The position numbers and the translations under genes were made by a program. A stretch of DNA of 64,000 nucleotides from Flavipsychrobacter sp. (lineage in GTDB: Bacteria; Bacteroidota; Bacteroidia; Chitinophagales; Chitinophagaceae): assembly GCA_016786665.1 (NCBI GenBank), contig JAEUVZ010000018.1:21195-85194 (forward strand), written 5' to 3'. This document shows, one piece after another, positions 18,265 to 25,652 of this stretch (positions are counted from its first letter, which is position 1; each line of letters opens with the position of its first letter). Below the pieces are notes generated by a model. The model ran no database searches, was not told the DNA's origin, and saw nothing but the letters and a program-made list of their open reading frames with translations.

Positions 18265-18705
18265 TTATTTTGGTGCCTGTACGCTTTGGCGTCCAAGCAG
18301 TTTCCATCCTTCTTTATCTTTCCATACCCACACCTGCAATACGTATAGCTTAAAGCTCATCTCCTTCCCGTCCATCAGCACGTCTATATTTGCGGTGTTT
18401 CGCACTGTCGCAGTTCCGCGCACTATTTCCAGTTTCTCCCCGGTTGTTTCAATCCTGTTGTACACCAGCTTACCGTTGTACAGGTTTGCTATCAGCTCCC
18501 TGCGGTTCTCTATCCAGCCGTTGGAGTGGCCATAGGAGAGCTTCTTGTGCAAAACCTTGCCCAGCAGCACCGAGTCTTTCTTTATCATCGCGTCGTTCAG
18601 CGCGATTACCGCCATTTTCAGATTGGCGGAGTCTGGCTTTATACGCGCTTTCGCGAGCAATCCCGTCTGTACAAAGAGCAGCGATATGAGCAGTAACAGC
18701 CTCAT
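18265..18705 (-). CDS. exported SnoaL/NTF2-like (DUF4440-type) protein inside the nuo operon
   Basis: 146 aa. MRLLLLISLLFVQTGLLAKA is a signal peptide. The mature part fits the DUF4440/SnoaL fold: helix ANLKMAVIALNDAMIKKDSVLLGKVLHKKLSYGHSNG, then IENRRELIANLYNGKLVYNRIE, beta-strands IVRGTATVRNTANIDVLMDG, and LYVLQVWVWKDKEGWKLLGRQSVQ. This resembles 'nuclear transport factor 2 family' proteins that bind small ligands. ATG overlaps the nuoE stop as TAATG, so translation is probably coupled. An exported protein in a complex I operon is unusual; its link to respiration is only positional. The ligand is unknown. Confidence 0.78.
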   Translation of the reverse strand: MRLLLLISLLFVQTGLLAKARIKPDSANLKMAVIALNDAMIKKDSVLLGKVLHKKLSYGHSNGWIENRRELIANLYNGKLVYNRIETTGEKLEIVRGTATVRNTANIDVLMDGKEMSFKLYVLQVWVWKDKEGWKLLGRQSVQAPK

Positions 18706-19208
18706 TACTTAGTAACCATTACTCCTTTCCGGCATTCATCTATAATGCGGTCCACCTTTTCTTTGGTCAGGTGTTCCTTGTAGTATTTCCCCAGCTGCAT
18801 CATGGGTGCATAGCCACACGCCCCCAGGCATTCGGCCGGCTTCAGGGTAAACATACCGTCTTCCGTAGTTTCTCCTTCCTTTATGTTCAGCTTCTCCTTT
18901 ATATAGTCTATAATGTCGTCGCTGCCGTTCAGCATACAGGGGCCTGTCCGGCACACTTCAAATACATACTTCCCCACCGGCTTCAGGTTGAACATGGTGT
19001 AGAAGGTAGCCACCTCATATACCTCTATGGGCTGTATCTGCAGTAGCTGGGCCACGTAATCCATTGCCGGGACATCCAGCCAGCCGCCAAACTCGTCCTG
19101 TGCCATGTGGAGCAAAGGGATGAGCGCGCTTTTCTGCTTCCCCTCCGGGTAGCGGGCGATCATCTCCTGTACTTTATCTAATTTCTCCTTAGAAAACTGA
19201 ATACTCAT
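18705..19208 (-). CDS. nuoE: NADH-quinone oxidoreductase subunit E
   Basis: 167 aa, thioredoxin-like [2Fe-2S] subunit next to NuoF in the NADH module. The cluster ligands are visible as CRTGPCMLNG and, ~40 residues later, ECLGACGYAPMM. Upstream ALIPLLHMAQDEFGGWL and YEVATFYTMFNLKPVGKY are standard. The stop codon shares one base with the start of the DUF4440-like gene (TAATG). Confidence 0.95.
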   Translation of the reverse strand: MSIQFSKEKLDKVQEMIARYPEGKQKSALIPLLHMAQDEFGGWLDVPAMDYVAQLLQIQPIEVYEVATFYTMFNLKPVGKYVFEVCRTGPCMLNGSDDIIDYIKEKLNIKEGETTEDGMFTLKPAECLGACGYAPMMQLGKYYKEHLTKEKVDRIIDECRKGVMVTK

Positions 19209-19216
19209 TTTTCTGT

Positions 19217-19414
19217 TTAATTATTTTGATGAGAAGTATCTGCTTCTCCTGTTTTTTCACTTTTAGCAGGTAAGCCGAACATGTCGGTGTACAACTGCCT
19301 TCTTAGCTGGTCCATTTCCGCCAGCCTGTCGGCCCAGGTTTTATATCCTTCGGCGTTAGGATTTACTTTAAACCCCTTTTTCCCGGTGAGCGATATTTGT
19401 TCCTGATCCTGCAT
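19217..19414 (-). CDS. 65-aa ORF of unknown function between nuoD and nuoE
   Basis: 65 aa: begins MQDQEQISLTGKKGFKVNP and has a central amphipathic stretch (YKTWADRLAEMDQLRRQLYTDMFGLP) followed by a polar tail. No signal peptide, membrane helix or cysteine. ATG overlaps the nuoD stop by one base (TAATG) and the stop is eight bases before nuoE, so it is fully embedded in the operon and probably translated. I do not recognise a family; a small complex I accessory or assembly factor is possible but unproven. It could also be a dispensable spacer ORF. Confidence 0.65.
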   Translation of the reverse strand: MQDQEQISLTGKKGFKVNPNAEGYKTWADRLAEMDQLRRQLYTDMFGLPAKSEKTGEADTSHQNN

Positions 19415-20664
19415 TAAGCATCCAGTTCTCCTGCTATTACATTTAAGCTACTCAAGGCGATGATGCCATCGCTGAGCAAGCCGTTTTTAATTATTTCCGG
19501 GTATGCCTGGTAATAAATGAAGCATGGCCTGCGGAAGTGCAGGCGATACGGCGTACGTCCGCCATCGCTCACCAGGTAAAAGCCCAACTCTCCGTTGGCC
19601 CCTTCTACCGCATGATATACTTCTCCGGCAGGCGCGTCTATCTCACCCATTATTATTTTGAAGTGGTATATCAGCGCTTCCATCTTCGTATACACATCTT
19701 CCTTCGCCGGCAAGTGGAAATGGTCGGCCTCCGGCGCATAGAATACCTTTTTCTCTGAAGGGAACTCCTGCTCCAGCTTTTGTATCTTTTCCATGGCCTG
19801 GCGGATGATGCTATGGCTTTCCCATATTTCATCGTTGCGGACCATGTAGCGGTCGTATACGTCGCCCGTGGTACCTACGGGAATCTTAAAGTCAAATTCT
19901 TCGTAAGAACAATACGGGTCGGAAACACGGATGTCCAGGTCTACCCCGGCGGCACGAAGGTTAGGGCCGGTGAAGCTGTAGCTCAGTGCCCGCTCCGCAC
20001 TGATGGGTCCTGCACCTATGCAGCGGTCCATGAAAATGCGGTTGCGGTTCATCAGGTTTTCGAACTCCTTCATCACTTTGGGGAATTCGTCCAGGAACTT
20101 ATTAATCTTTGCAAAAGCCGTTTCGGAGAAATTGCGCTCAAAACCACCTACCCGGCCCATGTTGGTCGTTAAGCGGCTGCCGCATATTTCTTCATATATT
20201 TCGTATATCAGTTCGCGCCACTGGAATACATAAGTAAACCCTGTTAAGGCGCCGGTATCTACCGCCACTACCGAGTTGCACACCAGGTGATCGGCAATAC
20301 GCGCCAGCTCCATCACTATTACGCGCAGGTAGTCTACCCGCTTAGGTGTTTTGATGCCCAGCAGCTTTTCCACCGTCATATGCCAACCCATATTGTTGAT
20401 AGGGGCCGAGCAATAGTTGAGGCGGTCGGTAAGCGTGGTTATCTGATAGTAGGGCCGGCGCTCCGCAATTTTTTCGAAGGCACGATGTATGTATCCTATA
20501 GTTGGCTTGGCGTCCAGTACGCGCTCGCCGTCTATTTCCAGTATATTCTGAAACACGCCATGCGTAGCCGGGTGCGTAGGCCCCAGGTTGAGCGTGGTGG
20601 TCTGTTTCTGTAAACTTTCGTCAGCCAGCTTTATGTGCTGCTGTTTTTGTTCTAATTCTGTCAT
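19414..20664 (-). CDS. nuoD: NADH-quinone oxidoreductase subunit D (49 kDa homologue)
   Basis: 416 aa. Hallmarks: NLGPTHPATHGVFQNILEIDGERV (the quinone-cavity HPATHG), GYIHRAFEKIAE, LTDRLNYCSAPINNMGWHMTVEKLL, GERNFSETA-like GGFERNFSE, GPNLRAAGVDLDIR and the C-terminal VDAGELDR-equivalent VIAGELDA. Forms the quinone site with NuoB and NuoH; no own Fe-S cluster. It is a separate gene from nuoC here, not a CD fusion. ATG is at the end of a TTGGGGT hairpin. Confidence 0.95.
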   Translation of the reverse strand: MTELEQKQQHIKLADESLQKQTTTLNLGPTHPATHGVFQNILEIDGERVLDAKPTIGYIHRAFEKIAERRPYYQITTLTDRLNYCSAPINNMGWHMTVEKLLGIKTPKRVDYLRVIVMELARIADHLVCNSVVAVDTGALTGFTYVFQWRELIYEIYEEICGSRLTTNMGRVGGFERNFSETAFAKINKFLDEFPKVMKEFENLMNRNRIFMDRCIGAGPISAERALSYSFTGPNLRAAGVDLDIRVSDPYCSYEEFDFKIPVGTTGDVYDRYMVRNDEIWESHSIIRQAMEKIQKLEQEFPSEKKVFYAPEADHFHLPAKEDVYTKMEALIYHFKIIMGEIDAPAGEVYHAVEGANGELGFYLVSDGGRTPYRLHFRRPCFIYYQAYPEIIKNGLLSDGIIALSSLNVIAGELDA

Positions 20665-20692
20665 ACCCCAAATCCGCCTCGGCGGAGCTTGT
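20662..20692 (-). repeat. start-proximal hairpin before nuoD (nuo hairpin family)
   Basis: On the minus strand AAGCTCCGCCGAGGCGGA then TTTGGGGTATG, ending in the nuoD start codon. Stem TCCGCC/GGCGGA. A separate C/G-rich stem (CCCTATCCAGGGG-like) lies at 20727-20740. Confidence 0.78.
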
Positions 20693-20747
20693 TTAAAACT
20701 ATATATTTCAAACCCATACCCGGTTCCCTATCCAGGGGACAGGGGGT

Positions 20748-21233
20748 CTATCTGCCAAACATCTCGTCGTCCTTATCTATGCGCGTCGGGTCTTCCATGC
20801 GGTACTCTTTGCGCATCGGGAAGTAATCCATTTCGTCTACGTTCAGTATTCTTCTCAGGTCCGGGTGGCCCAGGAAATTGACGCCATAGAAATCGTAAGT
20901 CTCCCGTTCCATCCAGTTGGCCCCGGCGAATACGGGAACGGCCGACTGTATATCGGGGGTGGCGGAAGGCACATACGCCTTCATGCGCACGCGCACATTG
21001 GCTACCAGGTTGTGCAGGTGATATACCACGCACAGCTCTTCGTTCTTGCGGTCGGGATAATGAACAGCGGTCAGGTCTGTAAGGAACTGAAATCCTTCGT
21101 TCCACAGGAACTGTATCACATCCATGTTCTGCGCCGCAGGAACGGTAAACGCCAGCATACCATAAGGTTCCTCAAAGCTCACCGCTTCTCCAAACCTCCC
21201 TGTCAACTTTTCTTTTACTAGTTCTTTGGTCAT
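20748..21233 (-). CDS. nuoC: NADH-quinone oxidoreductase subunit C (30 kDa homologue)
   Basis: 161 aa from ATG 21233. The frame also reads from an ATG at 21245 (MLGFMTKE), but those four codons are part of the repeated TTGGGGT element, so MTKELVKEKL is preferred. Seen: LTDLTAVHYPDRKNEELCVVYHL, the 30-kDa signature ERETYDFYGVNFLGHPDLRRIL, and DYFPMRKEYRMEDP at the end. Full family length for a stand-alone NuoC. Confidence 0.93.
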   Translation of the reverse strand: MTKELVKEKLTGRFGEAVSFEEPYGMLAFTVPAAQNMDVIQFLWNEGFQFLTDLTAVHYPDRKNEELCVVYHLHNLVANVRVRMKAYVPSATPDIQSAVPVFAGANWMERETYDFYGVNFLGHPDLRRILNVDEMDYFPMRKEYRMEDPTRIDKDDEMFGR

Positions 21234-21262
21234 AAACCCCAACATCCGCCCTGGCGGAAATT
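21231..21262 (-). repeat. start-proximal hairpin before nuoC (nuo hairpin family)
   Basis: On the minus strand AATTTCCGCCAGGGCGGA then TGTTGGGGTTTATG, ending in the nuoC start codon. Stem TCCGCC/GGCGGA at 21245-21258. Confidence 0.75.
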
Positions 21263-21313
21263 TATTGTCTTTTATTAATCAGCCGGCCGGCGCTGCGGCC
21301 AGCGGGCAACTAT

Positions 21314-21898
21314 TTATTCTATACCATACTCGCCCAGCAGCGCTTTGTATTGCGGGCTGTTGCGACGGCGCAGGCTCTCGTTCTTCACCAGGTGCTGTAT
21401 GCTCATGATGCCATCGAGGATGGCTTCCGGGCGCGGAGGGCAACCGGAAACGTACACATCTACCGGTATTACCTGGTCTATGCCCTGGAGCACGGAATAA
21501 GAATCGAAAATACCACCACTGCACGCACAGGCACCAATAGCTACTACCCAGCGTGGCTCCGCCATCTGCAGGTACACCTGGCGCAGCACCGGCGCCATCT
21601 TTTTGGCAATGGTACCGGCTACCAGCAACACATCGCACTGGCGCGGCGTAAAGCCCATACGCTCTGAACCGAAACGTGCCAGATCGTAGTTGCTGCCCAT
21701 TGTGGCCATGAACTCGATACCACAGCAAGAGGTAGCGAACGGTAAGGGCCACAGGGAGTTGGCGCGGCCCAGGCCTATAATCTGGTCGAGCTTGGTAGCC
21801 ATGAATCCTTCCCCGGAGTAGCCCTCGGGCATCTCCAGCAATTTCGTCTTATCGCTCTTTATCTTCTCGTTAGTATTATACTGAACCGGACGACCCAT
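21314..21898 (-). CDS. nuoB: NADH-quinone oxidoreductase subunit B (N2 cluster)
   Basis: 194 aa. Carries the terminal [4Fe-4S] cluster N2: tandem cysteines in FATSCCGIEFMA, then C in AIGACACSGGIF and C in VSGCPPRPEAI. The segment QCDVLLVAGTIAKKMAPVLRQVYLQM is typical. It starts 98 bases after nuoA and lies at the interface with NuoD and NuoH where quinone is reduced. Confidence 0.96.
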   Translation of the reverse strand: MGRPVQYNTNEKIKSDKTKLLEMPEGYSGEGFMATKLDQIIGLGRANSLWPLPFATSCCGIEFMATMGSNYDLARFGSERMGFTPRQCDVLLVAGTIAKKMAPVLRQVYLQMAEPRWVVAIGACACSGGIFDSYSVLQGIDQVIPVDVYVSGCPPRPEAILDGIMSIQHLVKNESLRRRNSPQYKALLGEYGIE

Positions 21899-21996
21899 AA
21901 CTCAGTTTCCTTATTTCCCTTGTTAACAGGGAGCTTTTGTTAAAAAATACTCGTTCCTTCCTCGTCAAAAAAAACGCCGTGCCGCGTGGCCTTTCC

Positions 21997-22389
21997 CTAT
22001 TCCTCCCACTCCAGGGCGCCCTTCTTAACGATGTAGATAAAACCACACAAAAAGAACGCCACGAACAGCAACACAGCTTTGAAACCTTCCCAGCCCAGCT
22101 CGGCAAAGTTGATGGCATAGGGATAAAAGAAAATCACTTCCACATCGAACAACACGAACAGTATCGCCACCAGGAAGTACTTGATGGCCATAGGCTGGCG
22201 GGCGTTCCCTACGGAGGGGATACCACTCTCGAAGTTGATGAGCTTGTCGGAAGTTCTTCTTTTGGGACCCAGCAAGTGGGTGACCACCATCATCACTATC
22301 ACGAAACCAATAGCTACTACAAGTTGCAGCGCTATAGGGAAGTAGTTGAACGGTGTGTTCTGGTCTGTAGCCAGCAGCAATAAATCCAT
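21997..22389 (-). CDS. nuoA: NADH-quinone oxidoreductase subunit A
   Basis: 130 aa, three transmembrane helices. Recognised by FVIVMMVVTHLLGPKR, the conserved loop FESGIPSVGNARQPMAIKYFLVAILFVLFDVEVIFFYPYA, with the membrane acids in LFDVEVIF. First gene of the complex I operon; the promoter is at 22430-22459 and an AAAGGA-type sequence precedes the ATG. Confidence 0.95.
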   Translation of the reverse strand: MDLLLLATDQNTPFNYFPIALQLVVAIGFVIVMMVVTHLLGPKRRTSDKLINFESGIPSVGNARQPMAIKYFLVAILFVLFDVEVIFFYPYAINFAELGWEGFKAVLLFVAFFLCGFIYIVKKGALEWEE

Positions 22390-22429
22390 ACTATATAAAT
22401 TCCTTTAAAGTTTGATATACCGGCGGTTA

Positions 22430-22459
22430 CAAAGGTAAGTGTATGTACCGAAATTGCAA
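22430..22459 (-). promoter_or_regulatory. promoter of the nuo operon
   Basis: On the minus strand a -33-like TTGC (22456-22459) is followed after 18 bases by TACCTTTG (22430-22437), an exact TAnnTTTG -7 box. Transcription would start ~35 bases before the nuoA ATG. Both spacing and sequence match the Bacteroidota primary sigma factor consensus. Confidence 0.65.
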
Positions 22460-22612
22460 GTTGTAACACCCCTATTATAAGCGCCCGCCATTTACCCGCC
22501 CCAGGCCGGGAAATAACCGTAGCATACACCTGCAAACTAACGATAAAATACCTACACGCATAAGTAGCGATTTCTTTATATTTTTATCGCCCCTGCGTCT
22601 ACGGGCAAACAT

Positions 22613-23803
22613 ATGCATACTCTACAAAAAATAAAGATATTTCGCTTCTTATTATACCTTACGTACCTACCCTCGCTGCTGCTGGTGTATCCGTTCGCGC
22701 TGCTGCGGGCAAAGAACCGAAGCCACCTGTTCTTTTTCTTTGACCGGTATGGTATAGGGGGGGCGCAACGCATACACCTGGACATACTGCACTCGCTTCC
22801 GGATGTGCATAAACAACTCTATTTCACCCGTTTATCGAAAGACAAAAATCTTAAAGAGGCTTTTTACGGTGTACCCGGCACCGATGCCCGGGATATACAT
22901 ACCTGGTGCGACAACCTGTTGTTCCGGTTGTTTACGGTTCACTATTTCGCCTTTTACATCAACCGCCATCCTAAGGCACATGTGTTCAGCTCCAACAGCA
23001 CCTTTTTCTTTGATATGTTGCCCTTTTTGCGGAAAGATGTGGTAAAAACGGAACTGCTGCACAACTTTACCCACGGTAAGAATGGGATGGAGTTCTTCGG
23101 GCTGGGCAATGTACACTACCTGCAGTACCGGGTGGTGTATGATAACTTTACATTTAACAATATTCATCAGCAGTACGCGAAATATGGCGTTGCGGACGCG
23201 ATGAAAGACCGCATCCTGTTCATAGAGCCGGGTGTGGTGATACACACTACCGAGGGCAAGAACTATGCGCCGCCCCTGCGGGTGCTGTATGCCGGCCGTG
23301 GCGGCCCCCAGAAACGGATACCGCTGCTGAACCGGGTGGCGGAACAGTGCCTGGACCGGAACCTGCCCATAGAGTTCCACTTTGCCGGCACTATGATGGA
23401 CGAACTATCGGAGGTAGTAAAATCGAAATCGGTGATACATGGAGAGGTGCGAGAGGCCAGTGAAATGAACCGCCTGTACCAGAACTGCAACGTGATACTG
23501 ATGACCTCGGCCTACGAAGGCTTCCCGATGCTGATAAAAGAGGGGATGGCCTGGGGCTGCATACCCGTAGTGACGGCACTGGAGGGTAATAAAACACACC
23601 TGCACCATGGGCAAAACGCCCTGCTGATAAATGAGCCGGAAAATGAAGAAGGCGTAGTGAAGCAGGGAATAGAACTGCTGGCCTACCTGGCGGCTGACCA
23701 GGAACGGTTAAGAAGCCTGTCGGCGGATGCGTACCAGTATGCACGGGAACACTTTGACCGGGAAGCCTTTATGCAACGCTACCGCGACTTCCTGATGGGG
23801 TAG
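22613..23803 (+). CDS. GT4-type glycosyltransferase
   Basis: 396 aa, two-domain GT-B fold. The N-terminal half has FFFDRYGIGGAQRIHLDIL, the glycine loop binding the acceptor, and a hydrophobic stretch at residues ~10-30 that may tether it to the membrane. The C-terminal donor domain has LRVLYAGRGGPQKRIPLL, FHFAGT, and YEGFPMLIKEGMAWGCIPVVT, the E-x7-E nucleotide-sugar site. It probably adds a sugar to a lipid-linked or surface glycan. Divergent from nuoA; its 3' end overlaps the convergent methyltransferase gene by 35 bases. With the neighbouring methyltransferases and flippase this suggests a small polysaccharide-related locus; donor and acceptor are unknown. Confidence 0.82.
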   Translation: MHTLQKIKIFRFLLYLTYLPSLLLVYPFALLRAKNRSHLFFFFDRYGIGGAQRIHLDILHSLPDVHKQLYFTRLSKDKNLKEAFYGVPGTDARDIHTWCDNLLFRLFTVHYFAFYINRHPKAHVFSSNSTFFFDMLPFLRKDVVKTELLHNFTHGKNGMEFFGLGNVHYLQYRVVYDNFTFNNIHQQYAKYGVADAMKDRILFIEPGVVIHTTEGKNYAPPLRVLYAGRGGPQKRIPLLNRVAEQCLDRNLPIEFHFAGTMMDELSEVVKSKSVIHGEVREASEMNRLYQNCNVILMTSAYEGFPMLIKEGMAWGCIPVVTALEGNKTHLHHGQNALLINEPENEEGVVKQGIELLAYLAADQERLRSLSADAYQYAREHFDREAFMQRYRDFLMG

Positions 23804-24515
23804 CCGGCTTTTCCATCACTACCAGGTTATTGAGGTAATAATCGGACCGTTTTACTTTTTTCGGCAATATCTTGTTGAGTGCCAGGGCTGGAATAAACCA
23901 GGTGCTGATGAACAGGAAAAAGCACAAAGCCTCTAATACCCTGGGGCGGTGAGGGATGAGAAAGTATATGTACGCAACCATCCCTTGCAGCAGGCACTCA
24001 AAGTAGCTCCCGGTTTTCTCATAGTTCACAACCGAGAATCCATTTTTTTCCACCAGGTGCTTCAGCCCGAATGAAGTGTAGCGGGCATAATCGTAGGGCT
24101 GCTCGTGCTCGGGCCAGAAAAAAGGACATGTAATCATTATTCTACCTCCCGGCTTTACAACACGGTACAGCTCCTGCAGTACTTCGTCAGGATTAAAGAC
24201 GTGCTCCAACACCTCGCTGGCGAACGCCGCGTCGAAATGATTATCGGGGAAGGGTATATTCTTCCCGTCGTAGAAAACATCGGCACGCAGACCGGTATTG
24301 CGCGCGCTAACCTCTGTTTCATAGTCAACGCCGATGTATTGGTTGTAGTTGAACAAGCTCATATAGGGCTTGGTGCCACAACCAAAGTCGAGTATGTTAC
24401 CGGTGAGGAAGTGCGCATTGTCCCTAATAGCCGTAAATAACCGTTTCCGGGTAAGGTAGAACGGATTATGAAAAACGCTGTGCCACCTGGGCATGAAAGC
24501 TTCAGAGATATTCAC
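23769..24515 (-). CDS. class I SAM-dependent methyltransferase with C-terminal hydrophobic helix
   Basis: 248 aa. SAM-binding motif I is NILDFGCGTKPY, followed by GVDYETEV, then PFPDNHFDAAFASEVLEHVFNP (motif post I) and LYRVVKPGGRIMITCPF. A very hydrophobic segment near residue 180-210 (ALCFFLFISTWFIPALAL) could anchor it in the membrane. Such methyltransferases (Methyltransf_11 type) are common in lipid, quinone and glycan pathways. It overlaps the convergent glycosyltransferase gene at the 3' ends. Substrate not deducible. Confidence 0.8.
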   Translation of the reverse strand: MNISEAFMPRWHSVFHNPFYLTRKRLFTAIRDNAHFLTGNILDFGCGTKPYMSLFNYNQYIGVDYETEVSARNTGLRADVFYDGKNIPFPDNHFDAAFASEVLEHVFNPDEVLQELYRVVKPGGRIMITCPFFWPEHEQPYDYARYTSFGLKHLVEKNGFSVVNYEKTGSYFECLLQGMVAYIYFLIPHRPRVLEALCFFLFISTWFIPALALNKILPKKVKRSDYYLNNLVVMEKPATPSGSRGSVA

Positions 24516-24703
24516 TTGCTATTCTGTTTGTGTAGTGAGGCCGGGTGCATACCTGCCGAAACTCCATAAAGACGTAAAAATATTAAAATTGGCTGCAAAT
24601 AATCAAGATAGCGGGGAAGCACATTCGCTAAAGGGCGGTATTCCGGCCACATCGGAAGCAGAGTATTGCGGATGCGATAATGACAAAAAACACCTGTGAC
24701 ACC

Positions 24704-25468
24704 CTAGGCAAACTTGATGGCCACGCGCCCCGTGTCGTCTATACGATTCAGCAATATTTTTACCTTGTTCTTTTCCATGTATTCATCTACGGCCTTTTTA
24801 GCGCCTTGCCAAAAACCGTAGTCATCTATAATCAGTACCCCACCGGCTTCCAGCTTTGGGAACAGGTATTCCAACTCCATGCGGGTAGACTCATACCAAT
24901 CGGTATCGAGGCGAAGTAATGCCAACTTTTCCTGCGACTGGAACGCAGGGAGCGTATCCTCCACTTTGCCCTTCACATAATGCACCTTATCGGCGGGATA
25001 TCCCGTGCGGTTCATGTTGTTCTGGACGTCATTGAGGTCGGCATAGCACCAGATATTGTTGAGGGTGTTTCCCGGCCTGGCTTTTTCCAGCAGCGACCGG
25101 GCTGAGTTTCCCTCCCCGTCAAGGTCGGCATCGCCGGGTGCGGACATCCCCTCAAACGTATCGAAAAGGAACAAAGACCTGTCCCTGCTTTTAAACTTTT
25201 CCAGCGTAAGCGCTATCATCATAGAGCTGCCACCGCGCCAAACCCCGCACTCATAGAAATCCCCGGGAATATCGTGCTTTAGTATGTATTCTACCGATTT
25301 GTACAGCGCATACATCCGCTCAATGCTGGTCATTGTGTATGGCTTGCAGATATTATAGAGGTCGATAAACTCGTCGTATTCCTTCAACCGTTCCTTACCA
25401 TGAAAAACGATTTCTACGCCCAGCTTGCCTGCTGTTCTCGCAATAAACTTCTTGATATGCTCCTTCAT
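24704..25468 (-). CDS. TylF/MycF-family O-methyltransferase
   Basis: 254 aa from ATG 25468; the frame is open for 29 more codons upstream (to 25555), but MKEHIKKFIARTAGKLG is a more natural start. Recognisable TylF (macrocin O-methyltransferase-like) blocks: GDFYECGVWRGGSSMMIAL (SAM), LFLFDTFEGMSAPGD, LALLRLDTDWYESTRMELEYLFPKL and GGVLIIDDYGFWQGAKKAVDEY (metal-binding DD). TylF-like enzymes methylate sugar hydroxyls; in Bacteroidota they often sit in polysaccharide loci. 188-base gap to the preceding methyltransferase contains no further gene. Confidence 0.84.
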   Translation of the reverse strand: MKEHIKKFIARTAGKLGVEIVFHGKERLKEYDEFIDLYNICKPYTMTSIERMYALYKSVEYILKHDIPGDFYECGVWRGGSSMMIALTLEKFKSRDRSLFLFDTFEGMSAPGDADLDGEGNSARSLLEKARPGNTLNNIWCYADLNDVQNNMNRTGYPADKVHYVKGKVEDTLPAFQSQEKLALLRLDTDWYESTRMELEYLFPKLEAGGVLIIDDYGFWQGAKKAVDEYMEKNKVKILLNRIDDTGRVAIKFA

Positions 25469-25652
25469 CGGAATAAAATGGTGGTATAGCCAGCCTGCAC
25501 CCTGGCAGGCGCAGACTTGCCCGGTAAAAGTACACAAGCCCCCCAAACAAAACAAAAATGGCCAATATGGGTGGCTTCTGCCGTAGTAATTATCATTAAT
25601 AGTATTTTTACCCGGGCAATCTGCTCACCAATCAATCAACCGCTTTACCAGT

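Noticed and set aside
24704..25555. 29-residue extension of the TylF-like gene
   Set aside because: Extra residues are cysteine-rich and not like the family; ATG 25468 gives a normal start.
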